64,000 nucleotides of DNA from NCBI RefSeq assembly GCF_001625195.1, contig NC_054389.1, positions 8,924,520 through 8,988,519 on the forward strand. The letters run 5' to 3'. Shown here piece after piece: positions 33,138-44,042 of the stretch. A program made the position numbers and the translations under genes. Position 1 is the stretch's first letter, and each line of letters starts with the position of its first letter. The notes under the pieces are model-generated. The model was not told where the DNA came from, ran no database searches, and worked only from the letters and a program-made list of their open reading frames with translations. The DNA comes from Drechmeria coniospora. Its lineage: Eukaryota; Ascomycota; Sordariomycetes; Hypocreales; Ophiocordycipitaceae.

Positions 33138-35117
33138 GCGCGGATGCTTCCGACGCCATCCCGAACCGAGTCCGTCGCCAGGCCGCACCAGCTGGCTCTT
33201 GGTCCCTCGCCGCACCAGCTGGCTCTCGGTCCCTGTCCTTTGCGGCGCCGACGGCAGGGCATGATGCGACGACCAGGCCATCGCCTGTGGGTTGAAACCA
33301 AACCAGAGCCGGGAAAACAGTTCTCTGCTGACCGGCGGGAAGCAGTCAGGGAATGCGACCAAGTCAGGTAACGATGGCAAGGGATCATGGCGATGCATGC
33401 GCCACGCGGCTTGTCAGTGCGACGATGCCATTGCCGACGCGGCGAATGGAATATTCTGCGACGTGAACCCTTGATAGATATTGTGCATGCGCAGGTTGTG
33501 GAACGATGCTGAATAAAGTTGCATCTTTCAGAGGCCCGTTCCCGTTGCCGGTTCCGTTGCATCTTGTCCGTCCGGTACGAGCTGTTCGCTTTTCAACCGA
33601 TGATTTCTCTGTGAGTACTCGGCAGGGTAGGCATTCAGGCACCTGGACTTGGGTGATGGGATGACGGCCCTTAAAGGTCTGCTGTGCATCTTGAGGAGGG
33701 TCAGCTGTCCTTGGGGTCATTTGCGACCGGAACGGAGGACGGGTGGCCTATGGTTGAATCAAAAATCACAATGAAGATTGAAATCTTCATCCGCGTCTGT
33801 CGCAATGCAAATTGCTAGCATGCGGAATTGGGTCACTGCGCGAGCACGCGTGGGCATGCTTGCAGACGGTTGACTTTGCCGGGTTGACTGGTGGTGGTGA
33901 AGCGGTGTTGTGGTTTGGGCCTGCGTGGGCGTATAGCTACAGTACATGTACCATGTTACTGTCGAGGTCGTGGGTACTAATACTGTACCTGTAGGTCAGC
34001 AAAGGTGCACTGTACGACCACATGCAGCGTCCATTCCAGTGTACCAATCTCTCCCTAGGCACCCCTTGTACCGACAAGTACTAGGCACTTAGCTCTACTA
34101 GTTTTGGCACGCTCGCTATTATTATCCACGTACTGCATTTAATGCCTGTTCCTCCGTCCAGGTGTCTGTCTCGGTATCGCGTTCTGGAAACAACCACGAT
34201 AGCAACCCTCCCCTCGCATGCGTTGCCCTCGGCCCATTAAAAACCTCCAAACCTGAAGAGACAGAACCGATACGAGCCTTGGGGGCATTTCGTAGGGAAG
34301 TAGTAGGCAGAAGGGATAGCGACCCTTGGTTGAGGGGAACGGAGGGACGCGGCCTACCCTACCGCACACCGCATGTGGCCGAGCACGGAGCCCGTCATGG
34401 CGACCCCGACTCGGGGCATTTTAGGCAGCAATCAAACCATCACCAACCAACACGACGAGCCAAAACCACCGCTGTGCCGGACAAGCATCTACTTGCCTCA
34501 TTTACTTCCCTGCTGGACTGCATGGCTTGTTCTTCGGCCAGCAAAATCCATCCCTGCGCTCGCACAGCCACATATAGCCATGGAACCCTGTTCATGATTT
34601 CAACTTCAGACGCGGAGCAAGCGGCAAATGATTTGTTGATGGGCCATCATGACCGCAAACACGCCTCTGCCCTTCTCCCATCGAGCATTGGTGCGAGAGC
34701 ACGGTACATGCGATATCCATACGCTGCTGAAAAAAACACTAAGCCGCCCTTTTTTCTCTGCTTGGGCCGCATCCAACCCATGCTGCGCGATGCACCGAAG
34801 CTGGAGCCGAGGTGCCTAGACAGACAATGCACTTGGTAGCAGCGGCGACCGGCGCAGTCCTTTTACCCACGCAGTCTCGGCCGGTCCTGAGCTTTCATGC
34901 CGCGTCGTTGGAGCATGGGGTCGCAACGGCGTGCGTGCCGTACCCGAGTACTGCTTTCGATCGGCTGAGCAGCCTCGCATCCTGCGTACCGTAGCCCGTC
35001 GCATGCATAGTCGCCGACCTCGTGCTCGATCAGGATCCGCACCGAGACCAGCAATGGCCCATGACCTGCTAGACAGAAATTTTGTTTCGTCACTGGGCTC
35101 GAGGCCCCCTTCCAGCA
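33138..35117. other. gene-free spacer
   Basis: No domain-bearing frame. A 225-codon forward frame at 34162-34839 has no recognisable feature. GTAC-type words cluster near 33940-34090. Confidence 0.5.
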
Positions 35118-37188
35118 TCAGCCCCCTGTACTCGAGTTCGCGGCGGCGGCGGCGGCGGCGGTGGGTGTGGACTGTCCAGTAGCCTTGTTTCCGCCGCCCC
35201 TGCCTCGTCGACCGCGACTGGGAGCCTTGTCCGAAGTTGTCGTCCCTGCCGCTCCGCCCGCAGCGGCGACCGGTTTCTTGTCCTTGCGCTCCAAGACTAG
35301 AACCGATGTCTGCGCCACTTGAACCGGGTTGCTGCTGATCGCCTTGACGAGAGCACGATGCTCGGTGAACTCGGCATACGCAAAGCCCTTGCGCTTGTCC
35401 ACCTCTACCGTGCTGACGGGACCAAACGCTTCCAGCGCCTGTCTCAGGGTGGCCTCGGTCACGCCTTGAGCAGCGTTGGCGTTCTTGACAAAGGCCCGAG
35501 TGGCGCCCGAGGACACTGGCGCCGATGCCTTCCTGTTCGACGTCGAGGGTTTGGAGCCACCCTCCCTGCTGTTTGTCGAAATGGCCGTCGTGGCCTTCCC
35601 GTTGGGTGCATGCGCTGACCGCGACTCCGCGTTCGACCCGGGAGCTCCGGCCGCTTCGGCGTCGCCTCTCTTCTTGAGCAGGATGGGAGTCGGGGCCGGA
35701 GCCGCCACCGTCGCTTCCGTCGCCTTGCTCTTCTCCCCACCCTTGCCCCCACGAGCCTTGCGACCGGGCTGAGATTTTGCCGCCAGGGGATTCTCCTGCC
35801 CGGACTTTGGTCGGTGAGAAGCAGTGGGGGCAGCATCCGTCGCCGGCGCGGGTTCGGTCACGACGGCTCCCTCTTTGCCCGGCGACGCAGCCGTGTCGGC
35901 CTCTGTCTTGACGGCATCGTGCCTCGCTCGCCGATGAGCACTGCCGGGGCTGAGGCCGAGGTCTCGTTGGAGTATTCTGGCCGCCGCCGCGATGCCCGCT
36001 CGGCGGCTTTTCGGTGCGCCGGCGGCGTTGTTTGCCGCGTTTTGGCCCGCGCCATTCTTGGACGCTTGCGTCGCCTGCACCGTGGCCGCCTTCTTGGATA
36101 GGATCTTGACAGTCTCATGAGAAGCCTTCTCTGCCTTGTCCGATTTCGCCTCCCTCGATTTTCTCTTGGCAGCCTCGTCGTCCTTTTTGCTCTTGGCGCC
36201 CGATCGTGCGTTCCTTCCCGATCCATCCTTGCCCTTGGCCTTCTTCTCCTTGAGGTATTCGACGAGCGGCGTCGTCGTGACCTTGGTCTCCTCCTTCGCT
36301 TGATCGGCCTCTTCAATATCTATGCTGGCCCTGAGCGGAATCGGATTGGCGAGAGCCTCGAGAAAGGCCATGAATTCTTGGTCTTGGTCGATGGTGCCCT
36401 GTCGAGCGTCGACCCGCTTCTTGCTCCCGGGGATCTTTTTGTAGGGCGAGAACTCGAGCGTGGGCGGGCCAATGAGCGAGGGGTTGTTAAAGGTCGAGTT
36501 GGCATCTTCCCAGGTCGCAGTCCGCACCACCTGGCTGAGGGCCAAGATGTCGTCTTTTTGAATGAGATGAAGGTAGGCACGGCTTGGCCGCGACGGCTTC
36601 GACGGACTGGTGCGCCATCTTAGCCCAACCATTCACTCACGTCCGAACAAGACTTACTCGGAGGAAACCTTGCCCGGGCAGTAGCTGAACCAGTCTACCT
36701 TTCCCTTGCTCAGCTGCCAGTCGACGCCGAGGATGGAGACAAATTCGGCCTCGGTCATGCCGGGCGGGAGCCGTCTGACGATGAGCTTCTCTCCCGTATC
36801 GTGGACCCTGGGTCTTGCTCGTCTCGTGCTTTCGCCTTCATTTGCCGTCTGCGGGAGTGGTTAGGGAATGCCGCCGCAAGCATGCAGGTGGGCGGTGGGA
36901 GGAGGAGCGTACCTTGGTCTCACCGCTGCGGTCGGCAGGGCCTTTGCTCTTGGCGGATCTCGATTTGATCGCACTGCCGGCCGACTTCTCCTGCCTAGGG
37001 TCAGAACATGAGGGACGCAGATTGCCGTGACCGTCATGGCCACCTCCGACGCCGACGCCGACGAGGAGGGGAGGGAGGGGAGGGGAGGGGAGGGTAGGGG
37101 GGAAGATTTGGCTCACTCGGCTCGCGGGCTCCGTGGACGTCGAAGTGGTCCCGTTTGCCCTACGGGATAGGACTTGCGGGGTAGACAT
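35118..37188 (-). CDS. UPF3: UPF3-like nonsense-mediated mRNA decay protein
   Basis: Four exons (37188-37117, 36990-36913, 36848-36658, 36606-35118) encode 609 aa. Introns are 126, 64 and 51 nt, with CTGAC, CTAAC and GCTAAG branch sites. The Smg4/UPF3 domain covers about residues 60-235: KLIVRRLPPGMTEAEF, then DWQLSKGKVDWFSYCPGK and SRAYLHLIQKDDIL, and ends around EFSPYKKIPGSKKR. UPF3 links UPF2 to premature stop recognition. A long Lys/Ala/Glu-rich middle follows. Near the C-terminus (about 484-555) is a second RRM-like unit (RAFVKN ... KRKGFAYAEFT) and an RGRRGRGGG tail. Intron 1 contains a GGGGA-type repeat. The family is clear from the N-terminal domain. The second RRM-like unit is my reading. 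Confidence 0.9.
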
Positions 37189-37973
37189 TGCGCAGGCCGT
37201 TTACTACTCTGGCCGAGGGCGCAATTTCGAGCTGGAGGAGCCGGGATGCTTGCATTGGTGAAGCGTCTGCGTGAGATGCGTTGGCTGAGGATCCAGCTTT
37301 GGTTCCAAGGTGAAGTGACGCTGGACAAAATGCCCCACCAAGAATTCGTCAGTGCCACAAGCCGTCAACTGTTGGTACTGCTACCTGTGCTGCACTAGTT
37401 GGTAAATACAGGAGGTGTTTGCGCACGATCAACTGTCTGGAGAACCCCCGATTCTTGGTCGACTGCTACCGGTCACGTGGCACCATTGGGCAACCTAGGC
37501 AAGCACGCAGTACCGCAGCATGACCTGGCACGGAACGCAAGTGTACCTCGTAGCCGTACATATACAGTACTCGCTTGCCTGTATGGCAGCCGTTTGACCA
37601 GCAGCCGACAGCAGCGATTCGCATTCGAACCCTGTCGTCGCAGGTAGGGCACGACGTCTAGTCACGTCCAACTCGAGCAGGCCTTTCGTCATTTGTTTTC
37701 CCAGAATCCACAGAATTGCCACGTCCAAGCGGTGATGCTGCCGTATTCCCCCCCCCGAAGAAGATCCGACGACGCCTGACGAATGCCCACGATCGATTAT
37801 CAATACCAACCCCAGTTGCCAACACCGCATCGCACCAAGCAAGGGTCTACGTAAACTGAACCCAGAAAGTCGAAGCGCTCCGATACGCCCAGAAACGTCC
37901 TGCATCTCGCTCTCCCCTCCTCGGGGCGCCTGAATCCCCTCCACCCTTGGTGCCGCCCACCCGAATCTCGAAG
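37189..37973. other. divergent spacer between UPF3 and the phosphatase
   Basis: Shared upstream region of two housekeeping genes. It has a CACGTG-free, moderately GC-rich sequence and a short C run at 37748. No gene seen. Confidence 0.5.
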
Positions 37974-39481
37974 ATGGCGTCGACGTCCAACGTCCCTCGG
38001 CCTGGTCCTGCAAAGCTCGGTCCCAATGCTGGGCTGGACGAATGGTTGGATGAGGCGAAGCAGTGCCACTACCTACCCGAGCGGGCCATGAAGGAGTTGT
38101 GCGAAAAGGTCAAGGAGATCTTGATGGAGGGTTCGTCCCAAAAACACCCAGGGCCCTCCCGCCTACCGCCTCCCGTTTCCCGTGCCCCGCGGCTGACCAG
38201 TGCAGAGTCGAATATTCAACCGGTGTGCACACCCGTCACCATCTGCGGCGACATACACGGCCAGTTCTACGACCTGCTCGAGCTCTTCCGGGTAGCCGGC
38301 GGCATGCCGGGCGAGAACAACATCCAGTCTCCCCGGACGACGACGACGGTCATCACGTCAGAGGACATCGAGCCGCCGACGGAGATTACGAACCCCAAGC
38401 TCCGGAAGAAGCTGCGGTCGCCGATGGGTGCCGCTGGCGCTGCTGGTGCTGACGTCGAACAAGATGGCGAAAATGATGGCGAGCAAGATGGCGGGCAGGA
38501 TGCCATTTCCGCCGACCTATCCGGAGCCAACTCGACGGCGTCTTCCCAGAGCGCCGAGAACAGGTTCATCTTTCTTGGAGACTTTGTCGACCGAGGCTAC
38601 TTTAGTCTCGAGACCTTTACTCTCCTCATGTGCCTCAAGGCCAAGTACGCGCTGCCACCCACCGACCTACCCAACTACCTACACATTGCTATGCACGCCC
38701 TCCCTCTTGTTTGAATTTGTGCATGGGTGTGCATGCAGGCACATGGCACAGATCCATGGGCCCGTCCTGTCCGAACCCTTCCCGGCTGACGATTCTTCGC
38801 AGATACCCGGACCGCATCGTGCTCGTTCGGGGCAACCACGAGTCCCGCCAAATCACACAAGTGTACGGCTTCTACGAGGAATGCCAACAAAAATACGGCA
38901 ACGCGTCTGTGTGGAAGGCCTGCTGCCAGGTCTTTGACTTTCTCGTCCTTGCCGCCATTGTCGATGGGGAGGTCCTCTGCGTCCACGGCGGCCTCAGTCC
39001 CGAGATCAGGACAATCGATCAGATCCGGGTGGTGGCGCGCGCGCAGGAAATCCCCCACGAAGGTGCTTTCTGTGATCTCGTATGGTCAGACCCCGAGGAT
39101 GTCGAAACGTGGGCCATCAGCCCTCGTGGTGCCGGTTGGTTGTTTGGCGACAAGGTGGCGACCGAGTTCAACCATGTCAACGGCTTGAAACTGATCGCGC
39201 GAGCTCACCAGCTCGTCAACGAAGGCTACAAGGTGAGAGCCATTTTCGCATCGCACGCACCTCCCGCGCCGCTGACCCTTCCTCTCCAGTATCACTTTGC
39301 GGAGAACTCGGTGGTGACGGTATGGTCGGCGCCCAACTACTGCTACCGATGCGGCAACGTCGCCTCCATCATGTCTGTCGACAAGGACCTGAACCCCAAG
39401 TTCAGCATTTTCTCGGCCGTGCCTGATGACCAGCGTCACGTACCAGCGAGCAGAAGAGGGCCGAGCGACTACTTTTTGTAA
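37974..39481 (+). CDS. PPG1: PP2A-family Ser/Thr phosphatase, PPG1-like, with internal insertion
   Basis: Four exons (37974-38130, 38206-38644, 38803-39232, 39290-39481) encode 405 aa. Introns are 75, 158 and 57 nt. All phosphoesterase signatures are present: GDIHGQF (67-73), GDFVDRG (177-183), RGNHESRQ (208-215), then HGGLSP, SDPED and [12 protein letters not shown]. The tail SDYFL is the PP2A-type C-terminus that can be carboxymethylated. About 105 residues separate the first two metal motifs, against some 28 in canonical PP2A catalytic subunits; the extra part is Thr-, Gly- and Asp-rich. Fungal PPG1 enzymes are the PP2A-like group that I associate with such an insertion, so the symbol is likely but not certain (PP4 or PP6 types lack it). 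The start ATG follows a TCGAAG leader. Confidence 0.85.
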
Positions 39482-39913
39482 CGATGGACGAAATATACTT
39501 GCCGGTTTTGGGCTCTAGATGTATACTAGCATACGGTTGAGATATCCATGACTTGAGAGAACGAATGACAAACAGCATGATGGTTGGTTGGATAGGGTGC
39601 TTCAACATGTCGGTGTCCCTCGGGGCACGACATCTGAATCAGTCTACATGTACGTATAATTATTTACAGAGTATTCATTGCACGCTTGCCATGGCACATT
39701 TGCCATTGCACGTTTGCCACGGCACTTGTGCTCGGTGATGCGAGTCGAGCTCAACCATTGGCGGGCCCCACATGAAGCATGTGTCGAAATAGCCAACCAG
39801 CCAAGAAAGCGCAAAAATATTTCATCATAATTACCTCCTACGCTGCTTGAACTACAGTATGAGCGAAGACCTGATGGCGTAAGTTGGAGAGCAATTTGCG
39901 CTCGACGCCGGCC
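39482..39913. other. spacer between phosphatase and TYW2
   Basis: 3' flank of the phosphatase and 5' flank of TYW2. A short upstream frame with GTAAGT at about 39881 could be a non-coding or alternative 5' exon of TYW2. Confidence 0.4.
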
Positions 39914-41086
39914 ATGATCGAGAAGATGCCCAGGCCGCGACGCCGCGTGGCCAATCCAATTCAAGCTGCGGTGGAGCGATGGCTCGCCTCCGTCGACGGC
40001 CACGACACCGACGCACCTGGGTCGTCATCATGGCAGGCAGATCTTCTCGACAGCACTCCCAAGCGCTTCACAATCTACGAGCCCATGGCCCTGCTCCCTG
40101 CTGGAAGCTTCGCAGGCCCCACCTGGACGTCGGAGCTTGCGCGCCGTGAGCCGCAGACTGTTGCCACCTTGTGGGAGCTCGTCCTGGAGTGTCTGTCGAA
40201 GAGTGCCAAGGCTGCGTTGACGAACCTCGCGGTCAATGAGGGAATACCTCTCCTCGTCGCCGAGGGAGACGGTGTCGAAAATTTTCGTCGCAGTCCAAGC
40301 GGCCTGCGCATGCTCTTCGGTAACTTCGGTCCAGCGTTGACCGGCGTCGAAGCCCCGTCGCAAAATGACTATTCGAATGCGCTGTGGGTGTCGACAAAGC
40401 AGAATGGAATACACCAAACCTGGGCTCCGCGCTGGACAATGTTCAGCCGCGGAAATGTCAAGGAAAAAGCCCGATTGCTCGAGTTCCCCGGCGCGAAAAA
40501 GCGACAGGGACGGTCGACGGAGGAACACGTTTGGGCCGTGGACCTGTACGCTGGCATCGGGTACTTTGTCTTTTGCTACGCCTCCCTCGGCCTGAGGGTC
40601 TTGTGCTGGGAAGTGAACCCCTGGAGCGTCGAGGGCCTGCAGAGAGGGGCGCGGGCGAATCGATGGACGGTCCGGGTGGTCCAAGGGGGCGAGCTCGAGT
40701 TGCCGACGCGGGCGCTGACGTCTGGCGACGAGCAGATCATTGTCTTCTTGGAGAGCAACGAGAGAGCGTGGGAGCGGATCCGTGAGCTGCAGGAGGCAGG
40801 AAGTGCACAGGAGATTCGGCACGTCAACTGCGGTTACCTCCCGACGAGCGAGCCGACGTGGGAGGCGGCCTGGCAGATGACTCGGCTGAGCTCGGAATCG
40901 AGGCTTCATCTGCACGAGAATGTCGGCGTCAACGATACCGAGGCCAGGAGACGGTCCATTCAGCGCAGGTTCGAGGACTGGAGCACGGCAGAGGAGCGGG
41001 GCAAGGAGCCAGTCGTCGAGCATGTCGAGCTCGTCAAGACATTCGCGCCAGGCGTCTGGCACTGCGTCTTCGACGTCCGCGTTTGA
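39914..41086 (+). CDS. TYW2: tRNA wybutosine-synthesizing protein 2 (Trm12)
   Basis: The single exon encodes 390 aa from the ATG at 39914. TYW2/Trm12 transfers the aminocarboxypropyl group of S-adenosylmethionine to the 4-demethylwyosine base at position 37 of tRNA-Phe, in the cytosol. The class I fold is marked by VDLYAGIGYFVFCYASLG (SAM loop), followed by VLCWEVNPWSVEGLQRGA (acidic end of strand two). Upstream is the conserved TWAPRWTMFSRGN segment, typical of the TRM5/TYW2 family. The DNPP-type motif of TRM5 is absent; an NCGYLPTSEPTWEAA segment sits in its place, as expected for TYW2. The N-terminus is shorter than in yeast (390 against about 460 aa). Confidence 0.87.
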   Translation: MIEKMPRPRRRVANPIQAAVERWLASVDGHDTDAPGSSSWQADLLDSTPKRFTIYEPMALLPAGSFAGPTWTSELARREPQTVATLWELVLECLSKSAKAALTNLAVNEGIPLLVAEGDGVENFRRSPSGLRMLFGNFGPALTGVEAPSQNDYSNALWVSTKQNGIHQTWAPRWTMFSRGNVKEKARLLEFPGAKKRQGRSTEEHVWAVDLYAGIGYFVFCYASLGLRVLCWEVNPWSVEGLQRGARANRWTVRVVQGGELELPTRALTSGDEQIIVFLESNERAWERIRELQEAGSAQEIRHVNCGYLPTSEPTWEAAWQMTRLSSESRLHLHENVGVNDTEARRRSIQRRFEDWSTAEERGKEPVVEHVELVKTFAPGVWHCVFDVRV

Positions 41087-41238
41087 ACATGTCTATATTT
41101 CAACACGGCCAACTCTTCACATGGCAATTATACACGGCGCAGCACTGCCGCCGACTAGCATCCCACCGACCCCTACCCCGTTGTCGTTACATCGTGACGG
41201 CCTATCCAAAGCAACCAACCGGTGCCGTTCAACTCGCT
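41087..41238. other. convergent spacer
   Basis: 152 bp between the TYW2 and EF-hand stop codons. Nothing else seen. Confidence 0.5.
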
Positions 41239-41983
41239 TCAACCTTGGCGCTGGAACTTGGCGGGGATGTTATTCTCGATGATGGTCTTGAGGTCCATGG
41301 CGTCCTGCGCCTGTTCTGCCCGCTCGAGCTCCTCGTGATGTTTAAAGTGCGCGATATCCTCGGGGTGGGTCAAGTCCTCGAGCTTGGTGTCGTCGTCGTG
41401 GTACTTTTCCCAGTGATGCAGCTCATACTCGAACTCGTCGTCACCGTGGTGGCCGGGCCCGGTACCCATGTCGGGCAGCGTCTTGCCCTGAGCGATGAAC
41501 TCATCCCACTCGGCGCGCGAGACGGAGCCGTCGTGGTTTGTATCGAGCAGCTCCATGAGCTCCTTCACGATCTGATCTCTTCGCTCCAAGGAGACGTCCT
41601 TGTTGGTGGGGTCCATGAGTCCGTAGGTACGCCGGAGCTCGTCCTGCTGCCAGACGCCGTCGGCGTTGTAGTCGTGGAGAGAGAAGAAGGAGTTGGCATC
41701 CCAACTGCTAATGTGATGCTCCTCTGCACGGAAAGGAAGAAGCAACGGTCAGCCGGATGAGGTTCGGGGAAATGGAGAGGAAATGGAGAGGATTGGGAAT
41801 GCGAGTTGGACGAGGGAGAAAAAGGGGGCACCAGAGGGGGGGGCAGAAGGAGGACGCACCCGCCATGTGTTTCTCCATCCAGGTGGCATTCTTGTCCACC
41901 ACGGGCTTTTGGGAGTCGTGGCCGAGCGCGGCGCCCGCGAGGGCGAGGGCGAGGGCGAGGGTGCGATGGAGGTTTGTTCGCAT
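41239..41983 (-). CDS. secretory-pathway EF-hand calcium-binding protein
   Basis: Two exons (41983-41860, 41723-41239) encode 202 aa. The 136-nt intron has GTGCGT, CTGACC and GTGCAG. A signal peptide (about 1-21) has a core of alternating Leu and Ala coded by a GAGGGC hexanucleotide repeat. EF-hand 1 loop is D59-x-N-x-D-G ... E70; EF-hand 2 loop is D102-x-N-x-D-G ... E113; both keep the Ca-binding acidic positions. Before them lies WMEKHM, and after them a His/Glu-rich helical tail (HHWEKYHDDD; HHEELERAEQ). The layout resembles nucleobindin/reticulocalbin-type lumenal Ca sensors. There is no C-terminal KDEL/HDEL, so it may leave the ER. Confidence 0.87.
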
Positions 41984-42787
41984 TATGGCGTGGCGGTGGT
42001 ATTATCTCCGCTTCCAACGGCTAGCTAGCTTCACGATGGTTGGGAAGGGGGACGTGTCGAGTCGGAGGATCGAACGGAGCATAAGTAAGTATAGTGCATG
42101 CGGACTGACTGCGTAGCGGGTACTTATCGATAGGGGACGGTTTGGGGTACCATCTCATTACCTAATTAGATTATTGTACAGTACTTGTACGGAGTCCATG
42201 CACACAGTATTACTCCGTACTTCGTACTCCGTACTTACCTTTCAGTTACTCCGTACTCCGTACGTACCGTGTACTTACAGTTACAGTACTTGCAACTACT
42301 CCGTACATATTAGCACTGCGCTACGAGTACTCCGTGCCTTAAAAAGTACAGAAGAACGCATGTACTAGGTACTTACTTACAAGGTACGTTCGGAACACAC
42401 TTACCTGAACTGGTACTCCACAGCAGTGGTGCACCCGCTCTACCTGTAATAATACACGCATAGTATTACTTGTTTAATGCTTGCTTTGTCTCTAAGTACT
42501 AAGTAGGTAGTTCGCTGGCACTTGCTTCTCGTTTCTTCCCCAGCGCACGACAGCATCTTGCAAGCTCCAACCAGGCAATTTTTCCCGCAAAAGTCGCATA
42601 GGCACATTCGAATTTCGAGACGACGACCATCTCAGATGCCTAGAAGAAATTTAGGATTCTAGAGAGACGAGGTGGTGCGTTCTGCCTTTGGCAATCCTAT
42701 CAGCCTCAGGCCCAAATCCTTGTCGGTTGGATCATCACTGGGCTCGGCACATTGCCTTTTGCGTTCATTCTCGCCCGAAAGACCAAA
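41984..42787. other. divergent spacer with the densest TACGGAGTA cluster
   Basis: Upstream region of the EF-hand gene and of ORC6. Its left half is saturated with GTACTCCGTAC-type words. No gene seen. Confidence 0.6.
42172..42345. repeat. cluster of TACTCCGTA / GTACTCCGTAC words
   Basis: Within about 170 bp there are at least seven full or near-full copies in both orientations (TACGGAGTCC, ATTACTCCGTAC, CGTACTCCGTAC, GTTACTCCGTACTCCGTACG, CTACTCCGTACA, AGTACTCCGTGC). Confidence 0.8.
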
Positions 42788-43974
42788 ATGAGCAAACAAA
42801 TAGAGCTTGCGCTCCTCTCTCTGATGCCAGCACATGGCCCCGAGCTGCCGACATCACTCGTCGAGCTAACTGGCTCATTGCTCGCCCAGTCGAGGCATAG
42901 AGCCAGCACGCTCAAGGCCGAGGAGGAGGTCGCTCGTCACTACGCTTGCGCCAACATTGCCTGCGATCGGTATGTTCTTCCTTCTCCATACCTTCAAAGT
43001 GGCTCAGCTCCTTGATCGGAACGCTGACGACAGCTTGTAGGCTGAAGATCAGTCTGAACCTGCCGCCGATCGAGCCACGGCCTCCGGTCCCTCCACGTAT
43101 CTACAAACGACTGTACACGCACCTGGACAACATCTTGCCCAACAGCTCGACCACGCCTCGATCCAGTCGGATACGAACACCTAGGTCATCGAGGCAAGAC
43201 ATCGCCGAGTCGCCGGCGTCGAGTGCACGACAACTTCCCTCGAGGTGCACGCCGAGCAAGGAGACCAGCCTGTCCCAGTTTCGGACGTCAAAGGCAAGCC
43301 AGGCAACGCCGATCAAGGCAACCACCGCCCTTGGGCTGCACGCCTGGATCCAACCTGTGGTCCGGTACCTCTGCACAGAAACGGGAAACAGGAAGCTTGC
43401 ACCGACCGTATTGGCGGGCATCGAGTCCATCGTGGCCCCGGGCGGACAACGAACGGAGGATGTGTGGGTCTGCAAACATATCGTTGAGCTGGTAGCCACC
43501 ATCTACTTATTCGTCATGATGCGAGTCAGAGCTGTCACATCTGGCGGGGCCATCGATCGCGAGAGCTACGTCCCCATGCGCAAAGAAATCATCAGCTGCC
43601 TGACTCGAGCGCGCGGCGACGTCATCCGGAACGGTTCAACGAACGTCGACGTCTGGGATGGCTGGAAAGATGTCAAGACGCGAGAGTTTGATGCGGCGGT
43701 GGCACACATCAATGGTACCGATTGGCTTGCCGGTGACTGGTACAAGAGCATCGACGACATCGTCAGCTCGACGCGCGAAGTCGAATATCCAGACGAGCCG
43801 GTCGAGGACCTCTCCGGCTCCGCCTCGGCACGCCGTGCAGACTCGATGCTTCAGGAAAAATACGACTTTTTGAGCGACGCACGACGGGCAGACTACGATT
43901 CGTGGAAAGAAAAGATGCTGTTCAAGATTTGCCAGGCCAGCATGGCCAGCGGTTTCGCCCAAGTTGATCCATAA
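42788..43974 (+). CDS. ORC6: origin recognition complex subunit 6
   Basis: Two exons (42788-42969, 43041-43974) encode 371 aa. The 71-nt intron has GTATGT and CTTGTAG. ORC6 is the smallest subunit of the hexameric complex that loads MCM helicase at replication origins. The N-terminal part (ALLSLMPAHGPELP; GSLLAQSRHRASTLKAEEE; CANIACDRLKISLNLPPIEP) is a TFIIB-like cyclin fold typical of fungal ORC6; the intron falls inside the last segment. A Ser/Arg/Pro-rich linker (about 95-150) carries several SP/TP sites, plausible CDK targets. The second helical domain (about 155-240) and a C-terminal helix ending MASGFAQVDP complete it. Confidence 0.87.
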
Positions 43975-44042
43975 CAACCCGGCAAGATTGCCATGGTCGC
44001 TAACCGCTAGCTCATCACCGCCCGTCTTCCCCGGCTCGGGCT

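Noticed and set aside
34162..34839. 225-codon plus-strand frame
   Set aside because: No family, no signal, no splice context; composition like neighbouring intergenic sequence.
37600..37710. Possible tRNA on the minus strand (GGGTTCGAATGC box)
   Set aside because: B-box-like sequence only; no acceptor stem pairing or proper D arm and no T-tract terminator.
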